In this document: piece after piece, positions 45,225 through 55,400 of the stretch
Position numbering within the stretch: position 1 is the stretch's first letter
Layout of the letters: each line of letters starts with the position of its first letter
Source: Salminus brasiliensis
Taxonomy: Eukaryota > Chordata > Actinopteri > Characiformes > Bryconidae
Assembly (NCBI RefSeq): GCF_030463535.1
Contig: NC_132891.1
Coordinates: 5,637,318 to 5,701,317, forward strand
Length of the DNA: 64,000 nt
Direction: 5' to 3'
The notes under the pieces: generated by a model
Databases searched by the model: none
What the model saw: only the letters and a program-made list of their open reading frames with translations
Told to the model about the DNA's origin: nothing
Made by a program: the position numbers and the translations under genes

Positions 45225-46260
45225 GCTGCAGAGGCTTATTCTGGAGGAGTCTGAGGTCTTATTAAACTTCAGACGTTTCGTCTGGTCTGCTCCGGATTGT
45301 TGAAGTGAGTGGTGAAGAGCTCTCTGAGGCCTTCAGAAACAAGGTCGTAGCAGCAAAGATCTCAGACCAGTTAGAAATCAGATATTCCACTGTCCATTAG
45401 GGGTGTGCGATATAGACCAAAAATGATAACCCGATATTTTCTGGGATTCTGCTGATAACAATAATTAGACGATATGTAAATGTCCTGCGTTGTGCTCGCT
45501 TGTTCTACTTCTTTATGTTCTTGAAACTATACTTCCAGAAGAAACAGTGCAGTCGCATAATCTGATGATGGCTGTCTCTGTCAGAATATGTGACTGCACA
45601 GAAGATCTCAAACTACCCACTGAGGTCACAGAATTTGACGGTCACAGGTTGCGGTCCACCAGGTCCTTGGCTGGTTTCGGCCTGTAGTGAGCAGCGAACT
45701 CCCGAAGTTTTTAATAATCTTCATATTCAGCGTGGAGGTCAGTTCGCAGAAGGTGAAATAAGTTAGTTGTCGAGCTGCTGTCTTCAGTTGCAACCGATTT
45801 TCGACATGGTTTGCAGAAGGCAGTCTGGTGAGAAATCTCTGTTTTCAAAGCAAAACCACCTCCAAGCTAGTGAAGACGAGCCAGGTCTAGCAGCTAAACC
45901 TAACGCCGCAGACTTGCAGGGTTTTTGTTGCGCACATTCGCAGTTGTCTCTCCCATCACACTACAGGACGCAGTGGATATGTGACGTTTGAGTGGTTTCT
46001 GCAGAGTGAGTGACCTACTCAATAATGTCTGCTCGCACATTATTAAAACAATAATTAAGATCTTATCAGAGACGATACATATTGCACACCCCTACTGTCC
46101 GCTCGGTCATTTAAAACAACTGCCAACATGGTCGGATGAGGCTGTCCTTGCAAGATCAGCCCAAGAGCAATCCTACAGTGTCCTCATGACCCGGCTCTAC
46201 AGGTAGCTCTCGCCACAGCTGATGTCAAAGTACAGCTTCTACCATCAAAAAAGAGAAATA
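45225..46260 (+). pseudogene. Tc1-like relic split by a hAT-like insertion
   Basis: 45,225-45,397 and 46,095-46,260 are collinear with the relic at 24.7-25.1 kb (ttattctggaggagtctgag...; ctctcgccacagctga). A separate element lies between them. It has no intact frame. Confidence 0.72.
45398..46094 (+). mobile_element. Non-autonomous hAT-like element, nested in Tc1 relic
   Basis: Terminal inverted repeats taggggtgtgc.../...gcacacccta-type (starts taggggtgtgcg, ends ttgcacacccctac). The flanks ctgtccat (45,390-45,397) and ctgtccgc (46,095-46,102) match in 6 of 8 positions, fitting an 8-bp target duplication. No transposase gene. Confidence 0.7.
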
Positions 46261-46261
46261 C

Positions 46262-46605
46262 TGCTCTTCTAATGAATGCAGCATTTAGCTACTTTAACTT
46301 TCACCCATTGCTGACCCTGATGTGCAAATGCACACACCTTAACCCAGCTTGTCTAGTCTCGGTAGAAAAGTACTGCCAATAGAACAGTACTGTTAGGAAC
46401 AGATAAACACAAGAGCTGGGGATGAGGTGGGGAGGTGATCATCCAACAACCTGACCTCCGTGCCCATCTTGCCGCTGAATACAGTCAAATCCTCACAGCA
46501 ATAGTAGAGACAGTAACTCCAACAAAAGCAGGATAAACTCTCTCAATACCCTTGATTTGTGAAGCCGCAATGAGTAGGTGTCCCAATACTTTTGTCCCTG
46601 TAGTG
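46262..46605 (+). mobile_element. TA-type MITE, copy 9
   Basis: Starts ctcttctaatgaatgcagc directly against the Tc1 relic, so its left terminus is missing. The right end is cccaatacttttgtccctgt. It ends 140 bp before the first coding exon of rnf41. Confidence 0.68.
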
Positions 46606-46744
46606 TTTTTCTCTAAACATCCTCAACCTGCTCAGAGAAAGGGGCTGTAAAAATTTTTAGTTTTTTATGACCCTAGATGACACCTTCATGACTGGTTTGA
46701 CCACACCCCTGAAAGTCTGTTGTTTTGATCTTGTGCTTCTGCAG

Positions 46745-46858
46745 GTGTTGGTGTGCCAGTAATGTGCCATGGGGTACGACGTCACCAGGTTCCAAGGGGA
46801 AGTGGATGAGGATCTGCTTTGTCCCATTTGCAGCGGAGTGCTGGAGGAGCCAGTGCAG
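46745..46858 (+). CDS. rnf41: rnf41 first coding exon
   Basis: Acceptor cttctgcag ends at 46,744. It has 24 nt of 5' UTR, then ATG at 46,769. The coding part is 30 codons, MGYDVTRFQGEVDEDLLCPI then CSGVLEEPVQ, holding the first CxxC of the RING. The donor is gtaggt. Confidence 0.95.
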
Positions 46859-48410
46859 GTAGGTGTGCTTTACCTGTATGTGTGCCTGAGCGGCTTTAGG
46901 ATGTTCTCAGCTCATTTGACACAGTTCTTTCCCCCAAGGCTTTTCTTACCATTCACTCCCGGTTCGTTTGGTGTGGCCATTCTTGTTCTGGAAGTCTAAA
47001 GCCAGCCTACATTTAAATATAGGTACCAATACACTGATAAGATTCACTGGGAGGCACGCTTTGTTGGTGCTCACACCTACTTTGTTTTAATGCAGACCTA
47101 TCACACCTGTACACCAGCAACAGAAGAACCATGGTCTTCCAAAAATTGTGGGACTTGGTCGTCTTCTAAATGATCATTGGTTCAGATCGCTTCTGTTGGA
47201 CTGCAGTATTATGGTGTACCTTCAAGTCAGACCGCTTATTTTATCCGGGAACGTCTGCGGTACAGATGCTCATTGCTCCTGGATCTCAAGGACTGATGTA
47301 GTGTGGTCTGCTTGCCCAGCCAGTCACAAATGAAAATGGGGGTGTTACCCACTACAGTACACTAACATGAACGCATTAAGAGGTTTTCAGGCACCTAAGC
47401 ACCCTATCTAAAGCCATATATTTCTGCAGTGAGAACTCCAGACCCTATTTGAACAGATGCAGGTAAACCTAAATCCAGTAAAAAGGAGGTACAAGAGCTT
47501 CTCATTCTGAAGAAAGAAAGTAGATGAGATCTTGTCGGTGAGCTAGTCTGAAGAACAGAGCTCGGTTCCTCCAGGTTTCTCCTGGACGCCCCCCAGTCCA
47601 GCCAGCACAGCGTGGAGGATGTGTTCAAATCAATCAGCAGCAACAGCAGCAGCAGCTCACCTGATTTACCATCATTAAGCCCTGATTTACCATCAAACCA
47701 GGTGTTGATCTGAGGAGAACTCTAAATAATACTAGACTCCATGAGGAGAACTTTGGAGATGTTCTAATGATGAACACAGTGATTGAGAACCACCACCACT
47801 TTCTGTAGGAGTGTTATCAGTGTTTTACTGAGGAAATAAACACTTACTGCCCAGATAAGCAGCTTTTCAGTCGAACATGCAATCATTTAGACCCAGGAAA
47901 AATGATGCGCTGCAAAAACCCCAAACTCTAGTGTGGACCTTAAAACACGCTGCTTGCATGTTTTACTTGGATTTGGCTCCTCCTTTAGCTAGCTTTTTCT
48001 CTTCTGCCCTGCAAAAACACTTGGTATGAGTGCCGTGGTGTGAGCTGCACCTTTTTTCTTTACTTTCTCTGATCTCTGGAAAATGCTTGTGGACTATGGA
48101 CCTCATCTGTATCATCACACCTCCTCCCCATACAAACACACTCTGCACCCGGCACTTACCACTGGAGACCCTATGCTCAGTCTCACTGCACCCATAAAGA
48201 GTTTCCCCCACCCACACTACACCTGGACCCGCACCCATCCAGTGCGTTTTGTAAATAATGTAAACATTCAGATGTTATCAAACCTGTACATTTACCTGCT
48301 TTTACCAGTGCAGTGTTGTAAATAGAGTATGTATATGTGTAGTAGAAGTTAATGTGTAAATATATTATATAAATATATTAATTATTTATTAATATTTGTA
48401 AATTTGTATT

Positions 48411-48450
<40 letters not shown>

Positions 48451-50069
48451 TATGGCTGTGAGGGACGATGCACCCAAGTTTTTCACTCTGCTTTACACCT
48501 GTGTAATTTGACATGACAACAAGTGATTGATTTGAAAATGTTGCTTGTGGACACAGACCAATCTCTCTTGTATTAAACCGTTGGATTTACTGGAGGATGC
48601 AGAGTCGCTGTGCACTTAAAAGGACTATTTTGAGCAAAGTGGTGAAGCATCTGATGAGACGTTCTAAATATACCATTATGATCTGCCTCACTGACCCAGA
48701 ATTGATTTGTAGAGTAGTTTGAGATGCTGATTAACATGATGCCTTAAAAAAGCCTTTATATGAGTCTCTTGTCTCCATTTGATCAAAATTACAAATAAGC
48801 CTTGGACCCTAATCAGTCTCTCTCTTTTTCCGGTCTCCTTCAGGCCCCACATTGTGAGCATGCCTTCTGTAATGCTTGCATCACACAGTGGTTTGCACAG
48901 CAGCAAATTTGCCCGGTGGACCGCACTGTGGTGACCCTCGCCCACCTCCGACCTGTGCCCCGCATCATGCGAAACATGCTGTCCAAGCTGCAGATCTCGT
49001 GTGACAATGCAGGCTTTGGCTGCACTGCGACGCTGCGCCTCGACCAGCTGCAGTCGCACCTTAAAGACTGCGAGCACAACCCCAAACGGCCCGTGACCTG
49101 CGAGGAGGGCTGCGGGTGAGTGGGTTTCAGTAGATTATGAAGGAGGAAGGCGGGTGTGTGCCCGGTGTACTTGGAAAATGCATGTTTTCAGGCAGAAGTG
49201 ATGAATTATCATTTAGAAAGGAGCTGCTTGATCAACTGTTGAAAGGAACGGTGTATTGAATATTGGTGGCAAACCTAGTATATCCAAAACGCCAACTTTC
49301 TTAACTTTCAATGGAAGTAAGTGTAAAAACAATTTATTCTAAGGAAGGAACGAATGGGCTCGGGTTCCTGGCATATTTTTTAAGTCAAGTGGGGTTTGTC
49401 ATTTCAGCTATATACAGAGAACACAGTGAAACGAAACAACGTTCCTCCAGGACCATGGTGCAACATACACAGTGCATACAGAACACAAGTGCAACACAAA
49501 ACAAGTGCAGACAAACAACACAGTACAGACAGAGAATAATAAATAATTGGGGGTAGTGTTCAGAAGTTGAGTTGAGTTGAGAAGTCTGATGGCTTGGGGG
49601 AAGAAGCTGTTGCAGAGTCTGGTCGTGTTGGACCGGATGCTGCGGTACCTTCCTCCTGATGGCAGGAGGGAGAACAGTCTGTGTGAAGGGTGGGTGGAGT
49701 CCTCCACAATGCTGGTTGCATTGCGGATGCAGCGGGCAGTGTAAATGTCCATGACGGAGGGCAGAGAGACTCCGATGATCCTCTCCGCTGTCCTCACAAT
49801 GCGTTGGAGGGTCTTGCGGTTTTAATGGGTTGGGAATCTGCTATTTTAATTGCAATCTAGTTCTGAGCCATTGTTTTAACCTCAGAGCGCCATCTGGTGT
49901 CCTCAATACACACGTCTGTAATATGTGTATCTGCATGAACTGATTTTTCACAAAAGCACTTGACTGGTAGAGAGATTGGTAGTGTTCAGTGTTCTGCTCA
50001 CCTCACCATTTAACAGTTATTTTCTTGCCACCTGAGCCCTGGCTCACGTAAATCAATGCTAATAAAACC

Positions 50070-50101
<32 letters not shown>

Positions 50102-51913
50102 TATTATTATTTTTTATGTCTCATGTCTTCATTTCTAGGCTGGAGATGCCCAAAGACGAGATGCCGAACCATAACTGCATCAAACACCTGCGCAGTGTCG
50201 TGCAGCAGCAGCAGACCAAGATCGCAGACCTGGAGAAGACGGCAGCTGAGCACAAGCACCAGCTGGCCGAGCAGGTTAGACCTGTGCACGGTGCTCTGTA
50301 TAAGAAAGCCGTCTTTAATCAGAGCTCTGGTCCTTAAAGAGGCTCTTTATTGCGTATGAGGGTTCAGAGTGAGAAACAGCAGACTCGCACTAACAGGACT
50401 GTGCGTGTTGATGAACAGGCTTTCACAGAAACAGTCCTGGACACTTTGGTTTTGGAGAAATGTTAGACGTAGTGGCGCCGGTAATGGATTCAGTGTTGGT
50501 TTTTGTTTTGTTTCATTCTGTGCAGAAACGGGACATCCAGCTCCTCAAAGCGTACATGAGGGCTATCCGCAGCGCAAACCCCAACCTACAGAATCTGGAA
50601 GAGAGCATAGAATACAATGAGATCCTGGAGTGAGTGCTGTGCTTTCTGTTGTCTTTTATTTTCTTCTCTCCAGGTTATTTATAGCTGAATGTTCTGAGGT
50701 GGGCGATAACTGTGTGTGTATATATACATTGCAAAGCTCCCGGTTAGAGCCATTTATTTCTGCAGTTTTGCTAAATAGAGTAAAAAGTAACTACAGTGAA
50801 GATGGGGGTGTTACCCACTACAGTACACTAACATGTACGCATTAGGCATATTGTAGAGGTTTTCAGGCACCTAGGCACCCTATCTAAAGCCATATATTTC
50901 TGCAGTAAGTGGTTTTGCTTTTGAGAACTCCAGACCCAATCAGAACAGATGCAGGTAAACCTAAATCCAGTGAAAAGGAGCTAGAGCTTCTCATTCTGAA
51001 AGTAAGTAGATGAGAAAGTAGATGAGATCTTGTCGGTGAGCTAGTCTGAAGAACAGAGCTTGGTTCCTCCAGATTTCTCCTGGACGCCCCCCAGTCCAGC
51101 CAGCACAGCGTGGAGGATGTGTTCAACTCAATCAACAACAGCAGCAGCAGCAGCAGCAGCTCACCTGAGTTACCATCATTAAGCCCTGATTTACCATCAA
51201 ACCAGGTGTTGATCTGAGGAGAACTCTAAATAATATTAGACTCCATGAGGAGAACTTTGAGAGGAGATGTTCTAATAATGAACCCAGTGATGGAGAACCA
51301 CCACCACCACTTTCTATGCTAAAATCATTGCATGGTTCTGTATGACATAATTGGATCAGTTATAGACAACCTGTGAACAAGAACCAGCGTATAGTAACTG
51401 CACAGTAACCAGTAACCTGCTATTATGCTTTTGAAGGAATTAATATGGCTGTTGTTTCTTTGCATACCTCAGCAAAAGGAAAATTCTTATACATTAAATA
51501 TTTAATGAAAAACGGGTGATTAAATTGTTAATAAGCAGGTTTTTAACTCCTTTTCCAGGTGGGTGAACTCCCTGCAGCCTGCCCGGGTGACCCGCTGGGG
51601 CGGAATGATCTCCACCCCTGACGCCGTCCTACAGGCAGTCATCAAACGTTCCCTTATCGACAGCGGCTGCCCGCTGTCCATCGTCAATGACCTCATCGAA
51701 AACGCTCACGAGCGCAACTGGCCGCAGGGCCTGGCCACTCTGGAGACGCGGCAGATGAACCGCCGCTATTACGAGAACTATGTGGCCAAACGCATCCCGG
51801 GCAAGCAGGCGGTGGTGGTCATGGCCTGTGAGAACCAGCACATGGGTGAGGATATGATCCTGGAGCCAGGCTTGGTGATGATCTTTGCCCATGGAGTGGA
51901 GGAGATCTTATAG
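46769..51913 (+). CDS. rnf41: rnf41 (Nrdp1), RING E3 ubiquitin ligase (complete, 5 coding exons, 318 aa)
   Basis: Exons are 46769-46858, 48844-49115, 50139-50274, 50526-50629 and 51559-51913, with phases 0, 2, 0, 2 in order and TAG at 51911-51913. The 318 residues compare with 317 in human. The RING is of the C3HC3D form: C18, C21, C34, H36, C39, C42, C53, D56. A TRAF-like zinc-finger region with paired Cys/His (residues about 78-136) and a coiled coil follow (about 138-180). The C-terminal USP8- and receptor-binding domain ends YVAKRIPGKQAVVVMACENQ and FAHGVEEIL. Human ends ...VEEI, so the fish has one extra Leu. Known role: ubiquitinates ERBB3, BRUCE and parkin, and is stabilised by USP8. 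The start fits the conserved MGYDVTRFQG. Confidence 0.97.
47330..47865 (+). repeat. Dispersed repeat with CAG tract, copy B
   Basis: Begins with gggggtgttacccactacag and carries the shared core. The minus strand holds a 79-codon frame ([20 protein letters not shown]) also present in copy C. rnf41 intron 1. Confidence 0.78.
48413..48449 (+). repeat. Poly-T tract of 37
   Basis: An uninterrupted run of 37 T in rnf41 intron 1, long enough to be unreliable in assembly. Confidence 0.9.
48844..49115 (+). CDS. rnf41: rnf41 exon (rest of RING, zinc fingers)
   Basis: Acceptor ccttcag and donor gtgagt. It encodes APHCEHAFCNACITQWFAQQ, CPVDRTVVTLAHLRPVPRIM, CDNAGFGCTATLRLDQLQSH and CEHNPKRPVTCEEGC. Confidence 0.97.
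49395..49830 (-). mobile_element. 3' fragment of a LINE (reverse-transcriptase ORF C-terminus)
   Basis: The minus strand reads RTAERIIGVSLPSVMDIYTA, RCIRNATSIVEDSTHPSHRL, FSLLPSGGRYRSIRSN and LCNSFFPQAIRLLNS. This is the familiar C-terminal tail of fish LINE ORF2 proteins. It lies in the rnf41 intron between exons 2 and 3. The copy is 5'-truncated, as LINE copies usually are. Confidence 0.72.
50139..50274 (+). CDS. rnf41: rnf41 exon (coiled-coil region)
   Basis: Acceptor tttctag ends 32 bp after an (ATT)n tract. It encodes LEMPKDEMPNHNCIKHLRSV, then QQQQTKIADLEKTAAEHKHQ and LAEQ. The donor is gttaga, phase 0. Confidence 0.96.
50526..50629 (+). CDS. rnf41: rnf41 exon
   Basis: Acceptor ctgtgcag, donor gtgagt. 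It encodes KRDIQLLKAYMRAIRSANPN and LQNLEESIEYNEIL, and ends on a split Glu codon. Confidence 0.96.
50803..51320 (+). repeat. Dispersed repeat with CAG tract, copy C
   Basis: Same start, core and end as copy B. The minus strand frame of 84 codons shares [20 protein letters not shown]. rnf41 intron 4. Confidence 0.78.
51559..51913 (+). CDS. rnf41: rnf41 terminal exon
   Basis: Acceptor ttttccag. It encodes the substrate/USP8-binding domain: WVNSLQPARVTRWGGMISTP, DAVLQAVIKRSLIDSGCPLS, ENAHERNWPQGLATLETRQM, and ends at TAG 51911-51913. Confidence 0.97.
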
Positions 51914-52028
51914 TGTGTACTGAAGGATGGAGAAGGGTTGAGGAGTTTGGGGGCAAACAAAATATGGAGTACTGGCTTAAGAGGGTTTTACTGTGAGTCA
52001 ATGACCCCTCTTTAAAAAAAAAGGAAAA

Positions 52029-52034
52029 AATAAA
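52029..52034 (+). terminator. rnf41: Candidate proximal polyadenylation signal of rnf41
   Basis: AATAAA 116 bp after the stop codon, in an A-rich context. Confidence 0.4.
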
Positions 52035-54569
52035 AGTCCTAATTCAGATCCAGTGTTGGGACGTTCCTGGCAGTCTTTACCTCATATTTAAAAGAAGTAT
52101 ACTAACACGGGATGAAAACAGAATATATATGAAGGAACAGAATCAACTGTGGGCTGAAGAAGAAACCCTCCAGCTCTCCTGTTCTTGTTCTTGCCTTAAA
52201 AGGAACATTTTCAAAAAGTGGACCCTGAAGAAACCTGCTCTGAAACCTGCTCATAATCATGATGATCTAATGGAGTTTTATCATCGTCAACACTGACGCA
52301 ATGAATTGAAGTGATTGTTCACCCCTTTGCCATTTAATGCTGTCTGTCATGGACTGATGAGAAAAATGCCCAGTCCTGATGCTTCACTAATGTAAATGGT
52401 CTGATGATGTTCTTTTGTAAATATGGAAGATAAAGAAATATAAACATATATGCTGTCTATTCTTGGTATAATAGAATAGTTAACTTTTTTTTTTATTTCC
52501 CCCTTTTTTTGTTGCTGTTTTGAGTCATATGCTTTTTTTTTTTTTTTTTTTAAGTTACCGTGAATCTCTTGGCTCCTTTTGCTTAAAGCCCCAATTAGGA
52601 CTGCTGCACAGATGAATGCTTCCGAATAACAGCTTAACCGTATATAACGGGTACATTTACTCTGCAGGCTGTTGGTAAATTGGACGTGAGTCTGGACCAT
52701 GACACTGTTTTGGCAGTTCCTAATTAAGGCTTTAAGGCAGCACTTACTGGCCTAAGCCTGTATTCACAACGCATCTCCGAGATGCTGATCAAAACCTCGA
52801 GTCTTCTCTTATTTACTTTGAACAGATCCTAGATCAGTACTCCTTGCCGTGTACAGGCCCGGGTAACGCATTCTTCTCTCTGTCTGCACAGCAGAGGTAT
52901 TCGACTGACTTGACAGTAACCTCTTCAGCGTCTGGGAAAATGCTGAGTGTTTGCTGTCAGTTGATGAGGGAAGATGGAGCAAGTATCTTGGTTGTTAATG
53001 GTGTGTGGAGACCACAATTGTTTTACCTCTTGGCTCCAAATCCAGCTGAAACCACAAGCATTATGAACCGCAGTGTGGATGTATGACCCCGTCTCATTCA
53101 CTTTCCGCTTGCTAGTCTCTCGATTCTTGCAGCTCTTTGGGCTTGGCTTGTTGGAGCAGCATATGTTCAGATGAGTGGTTCCTGAGCATTTACTGTAATC
53201 CAGAGAGCAGAGCAGATCAGAATAATGGCCCGTCATGGCTTAATCTGCATTGTTCAGCCCAGTTCGAGAATGATTGATTGGTCTGCTGCGCCTCATAGCC
53301 TCTGTTGGGATGTAATGGGGAAGATCTCAATTCTAGAAAGTGCTGCAAAAGAGGTTAATAAAAAAAGAAAAGGTAGAAATCCAACATTATCTGTGCTGTG
53401 CAGATTATAATTATTATTATTATTATAATTACATATTTTTGTTGCCACTTGAAGTGTTTAGGACTTTTTGGCTTGCTTTTATTTGGTGCAATTGATTCCT
53501 CTGTTGAGGAATAGTGATTGATTTAAGAGTTTATTTTGCATATATATATATTGTCTCGATATTTTGTTCTGTACATAGTTGATTTTAAAGAGGGTCTGGT
53601 GTAACTCTTGTGCTGCCGTGTTGTTTCTTTCTCAACCAACCAAAGTGTGTTGTAGTGACTTGCGATCATTGTGCTTTTTTTTGAACTGTTGGATATTGTC
53701 CTGCTTGTTTTTTTTGTTTGTTTGTTTATTTTATTATTAATAATAATTTGCGCCCAGATGCTCAATGTGTCATTTATGGTAGCCACCATAAGTGCTCCAG
53801 TTTAGCTACCAAGTATTTAACAGAACATTTTGAATGTTTCTGCTCAGCACTATTCAAAAACCAACCAGGGAGGGAAACCGTGTGGCTGCAGGTCATTGCA
53901 GACTTTGCCTTATAAGCTGTGCTCTTCGTTCTACACGACTTGTATATACGGCCCCTTTTCGTTCGAGGGGGGCACCACATAGCTCACTTATACTGCTCAT
54001 TCCTGGTCTGTACGTCACCTGTCCCATGAATTCTGCAAGTCTGTCAGCAGATTTTACACGTATGGTCCTGCATAGTCATATTCCAGTCATACTCTGGTCC
54101 TTTAACCCACTGCAAAGGGAAACGGAGCTGAAGTTCCACTGCTTCTGTCTGATCGTGCTCCGCTGAAGTGTGCTTAGCTTGGTTCGTGCTACAGTCATAC
54201 ACTTTCACTCAGTGCAGCTCGAGTCCTGAACTGACGGTACAAGCATTTAGATATGATTAGTGGGATTTCCTTTTTTTAATTATTTTTTTGAAATAAATAA
54301 ATAAATAAATAAATTCTGACCTTCTGTTACAGGAGAATCTCACAAGACCTGCAGGACCGCTTTAGGCCTGTGGGAATAATCTTGTGGTGGTGTTCTTGTC
54401 TTGTCCCGTCTTGTCTGAGATGAACTGTTGGATTGGGAAGACTTCTTATCAGCGTGCAGTGTCTTCTGTGGACGTGGCACATTTTTTTTTTTACTTAAAA
54501 TTTTTTGCCCCATTCGTTGCTCATTTGTCTTTTCTTCTGGCTTTTGTGCTGTGGAATATTGACATTATT

Positions 54570-54575
54570 AATAAA
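54570..54575 (+). terminator. rnf41: Candidate distal polyadenylation signal of rnf41
   Basis: AATAAA followed by cagcaatgtttatttcag, with a T-rich downstream element. Confidence 0.4.
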
Positions 54576-54599
54576 CAGCAATGTTTATTTCAGAATCCC

Positions 54600-55400
54600 A
54601 CGCTCTCTGCTATTATTATAATAGTGCAACACATTAAAAGTCTCAAGTTTCTGATGACCATGTTGTGTAGAAAGTGGTGGAGGGGATTACGCATGTTTGA
54701 TTTGTGACCTGACTTGGCCTTTATCTTTTCAGCAGTTCTTCCCCTGTTTTACCACAACATGGCACTAAAGTGCTGCTTTATTTCCCTGAACTGCCTGCTT
54801 TTTTTCCCTTAAGATTTTCTGGCCAGATCTCTTTCGCTGCATTGTACCTACACTGACAGTAATATTTCAGACAGGCCTTTGTGCTCTAAGCCCTAAGCCA
54901 ATAGCATGTATACATGTTGGGCTTTTCTGATTGCTTTCTGCTCGCCTTTATTCAATTCCTCATCTCGCAGGCTCACTTTTAGCACACACGAGCAAGCGTA
55001 ATCCCCTCTTGTTTGGTATTTGCTTTGGCCAGCCCATACTCAAATGGAGCAAGCCATTTTAATCCTGCCTTTTGTGACGGTGTAGACTGGAATGCCAGGG
55101 TTGTGTGATCTCCGTCCGGCCACACTTCTGACTTCTGTCTGTAAACACATTAGCAGATGCTCCACGCCATTGATTTATTGAGTATTGTGCTGGAGCAGCA
55201 AACTCCTGAGGCCTGCGGGTGGAGTTTACTCCTTCATTTGCTTAAACAAAGCTTTTACAAACAGGAAGCACACAAGTATTCTTATCGAGCAGTGCATTAT
55301 GGTAAAGCGAACTGTAATCGGTTTCAGTTGCTTACTACATCTGATAAACACCTGATCATTTTATCACCCAGGGCCATCTTTCAGATGTAATACACAGCCA
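54600..55400. other. No gene or clear repeat seen
   Basis: Unique-looking sequence between the end of the rnf41 transcript unit and the satellite array. I find no exon here. Confidence 0.4.

Larger units (their letters stand above)
35141..46744 (+). other. Long rnf41 5' intron region without coding exons
   Basis: Apart from the repeats listed separately (two minisatellites, a hAT-like element, two MITEs, a Tc1-like relic), I see no exon of a known gene here. Open frames at 38,498-38,887 and 44,262-44,708 are not recognised. NABP2, expected in or near this interval from mammalian synteny, is not seen. Confidence 0.45.
51914..54590 (+). other. rnf41: 3' UTR of rnf41 (putative extent)
   Basis: No coding exon seen. 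AATAAA occurs at 52,029-52,034 (short form) and 54,570-54,575 (long form, followed by a T/GT-rich stretch). The (AAAT)n at about 54,290-54,313 gives more AATAAA strings that are only a simple repeat. Either or both ends may be used. Confidence 0.45.

Noticed and set aside
49408-49797. 129-codon minus-strand frame in rnf41 intron
   Set aside because: Not a host gene: it is the C-terminal remnant of a LINE ORF2 protein.
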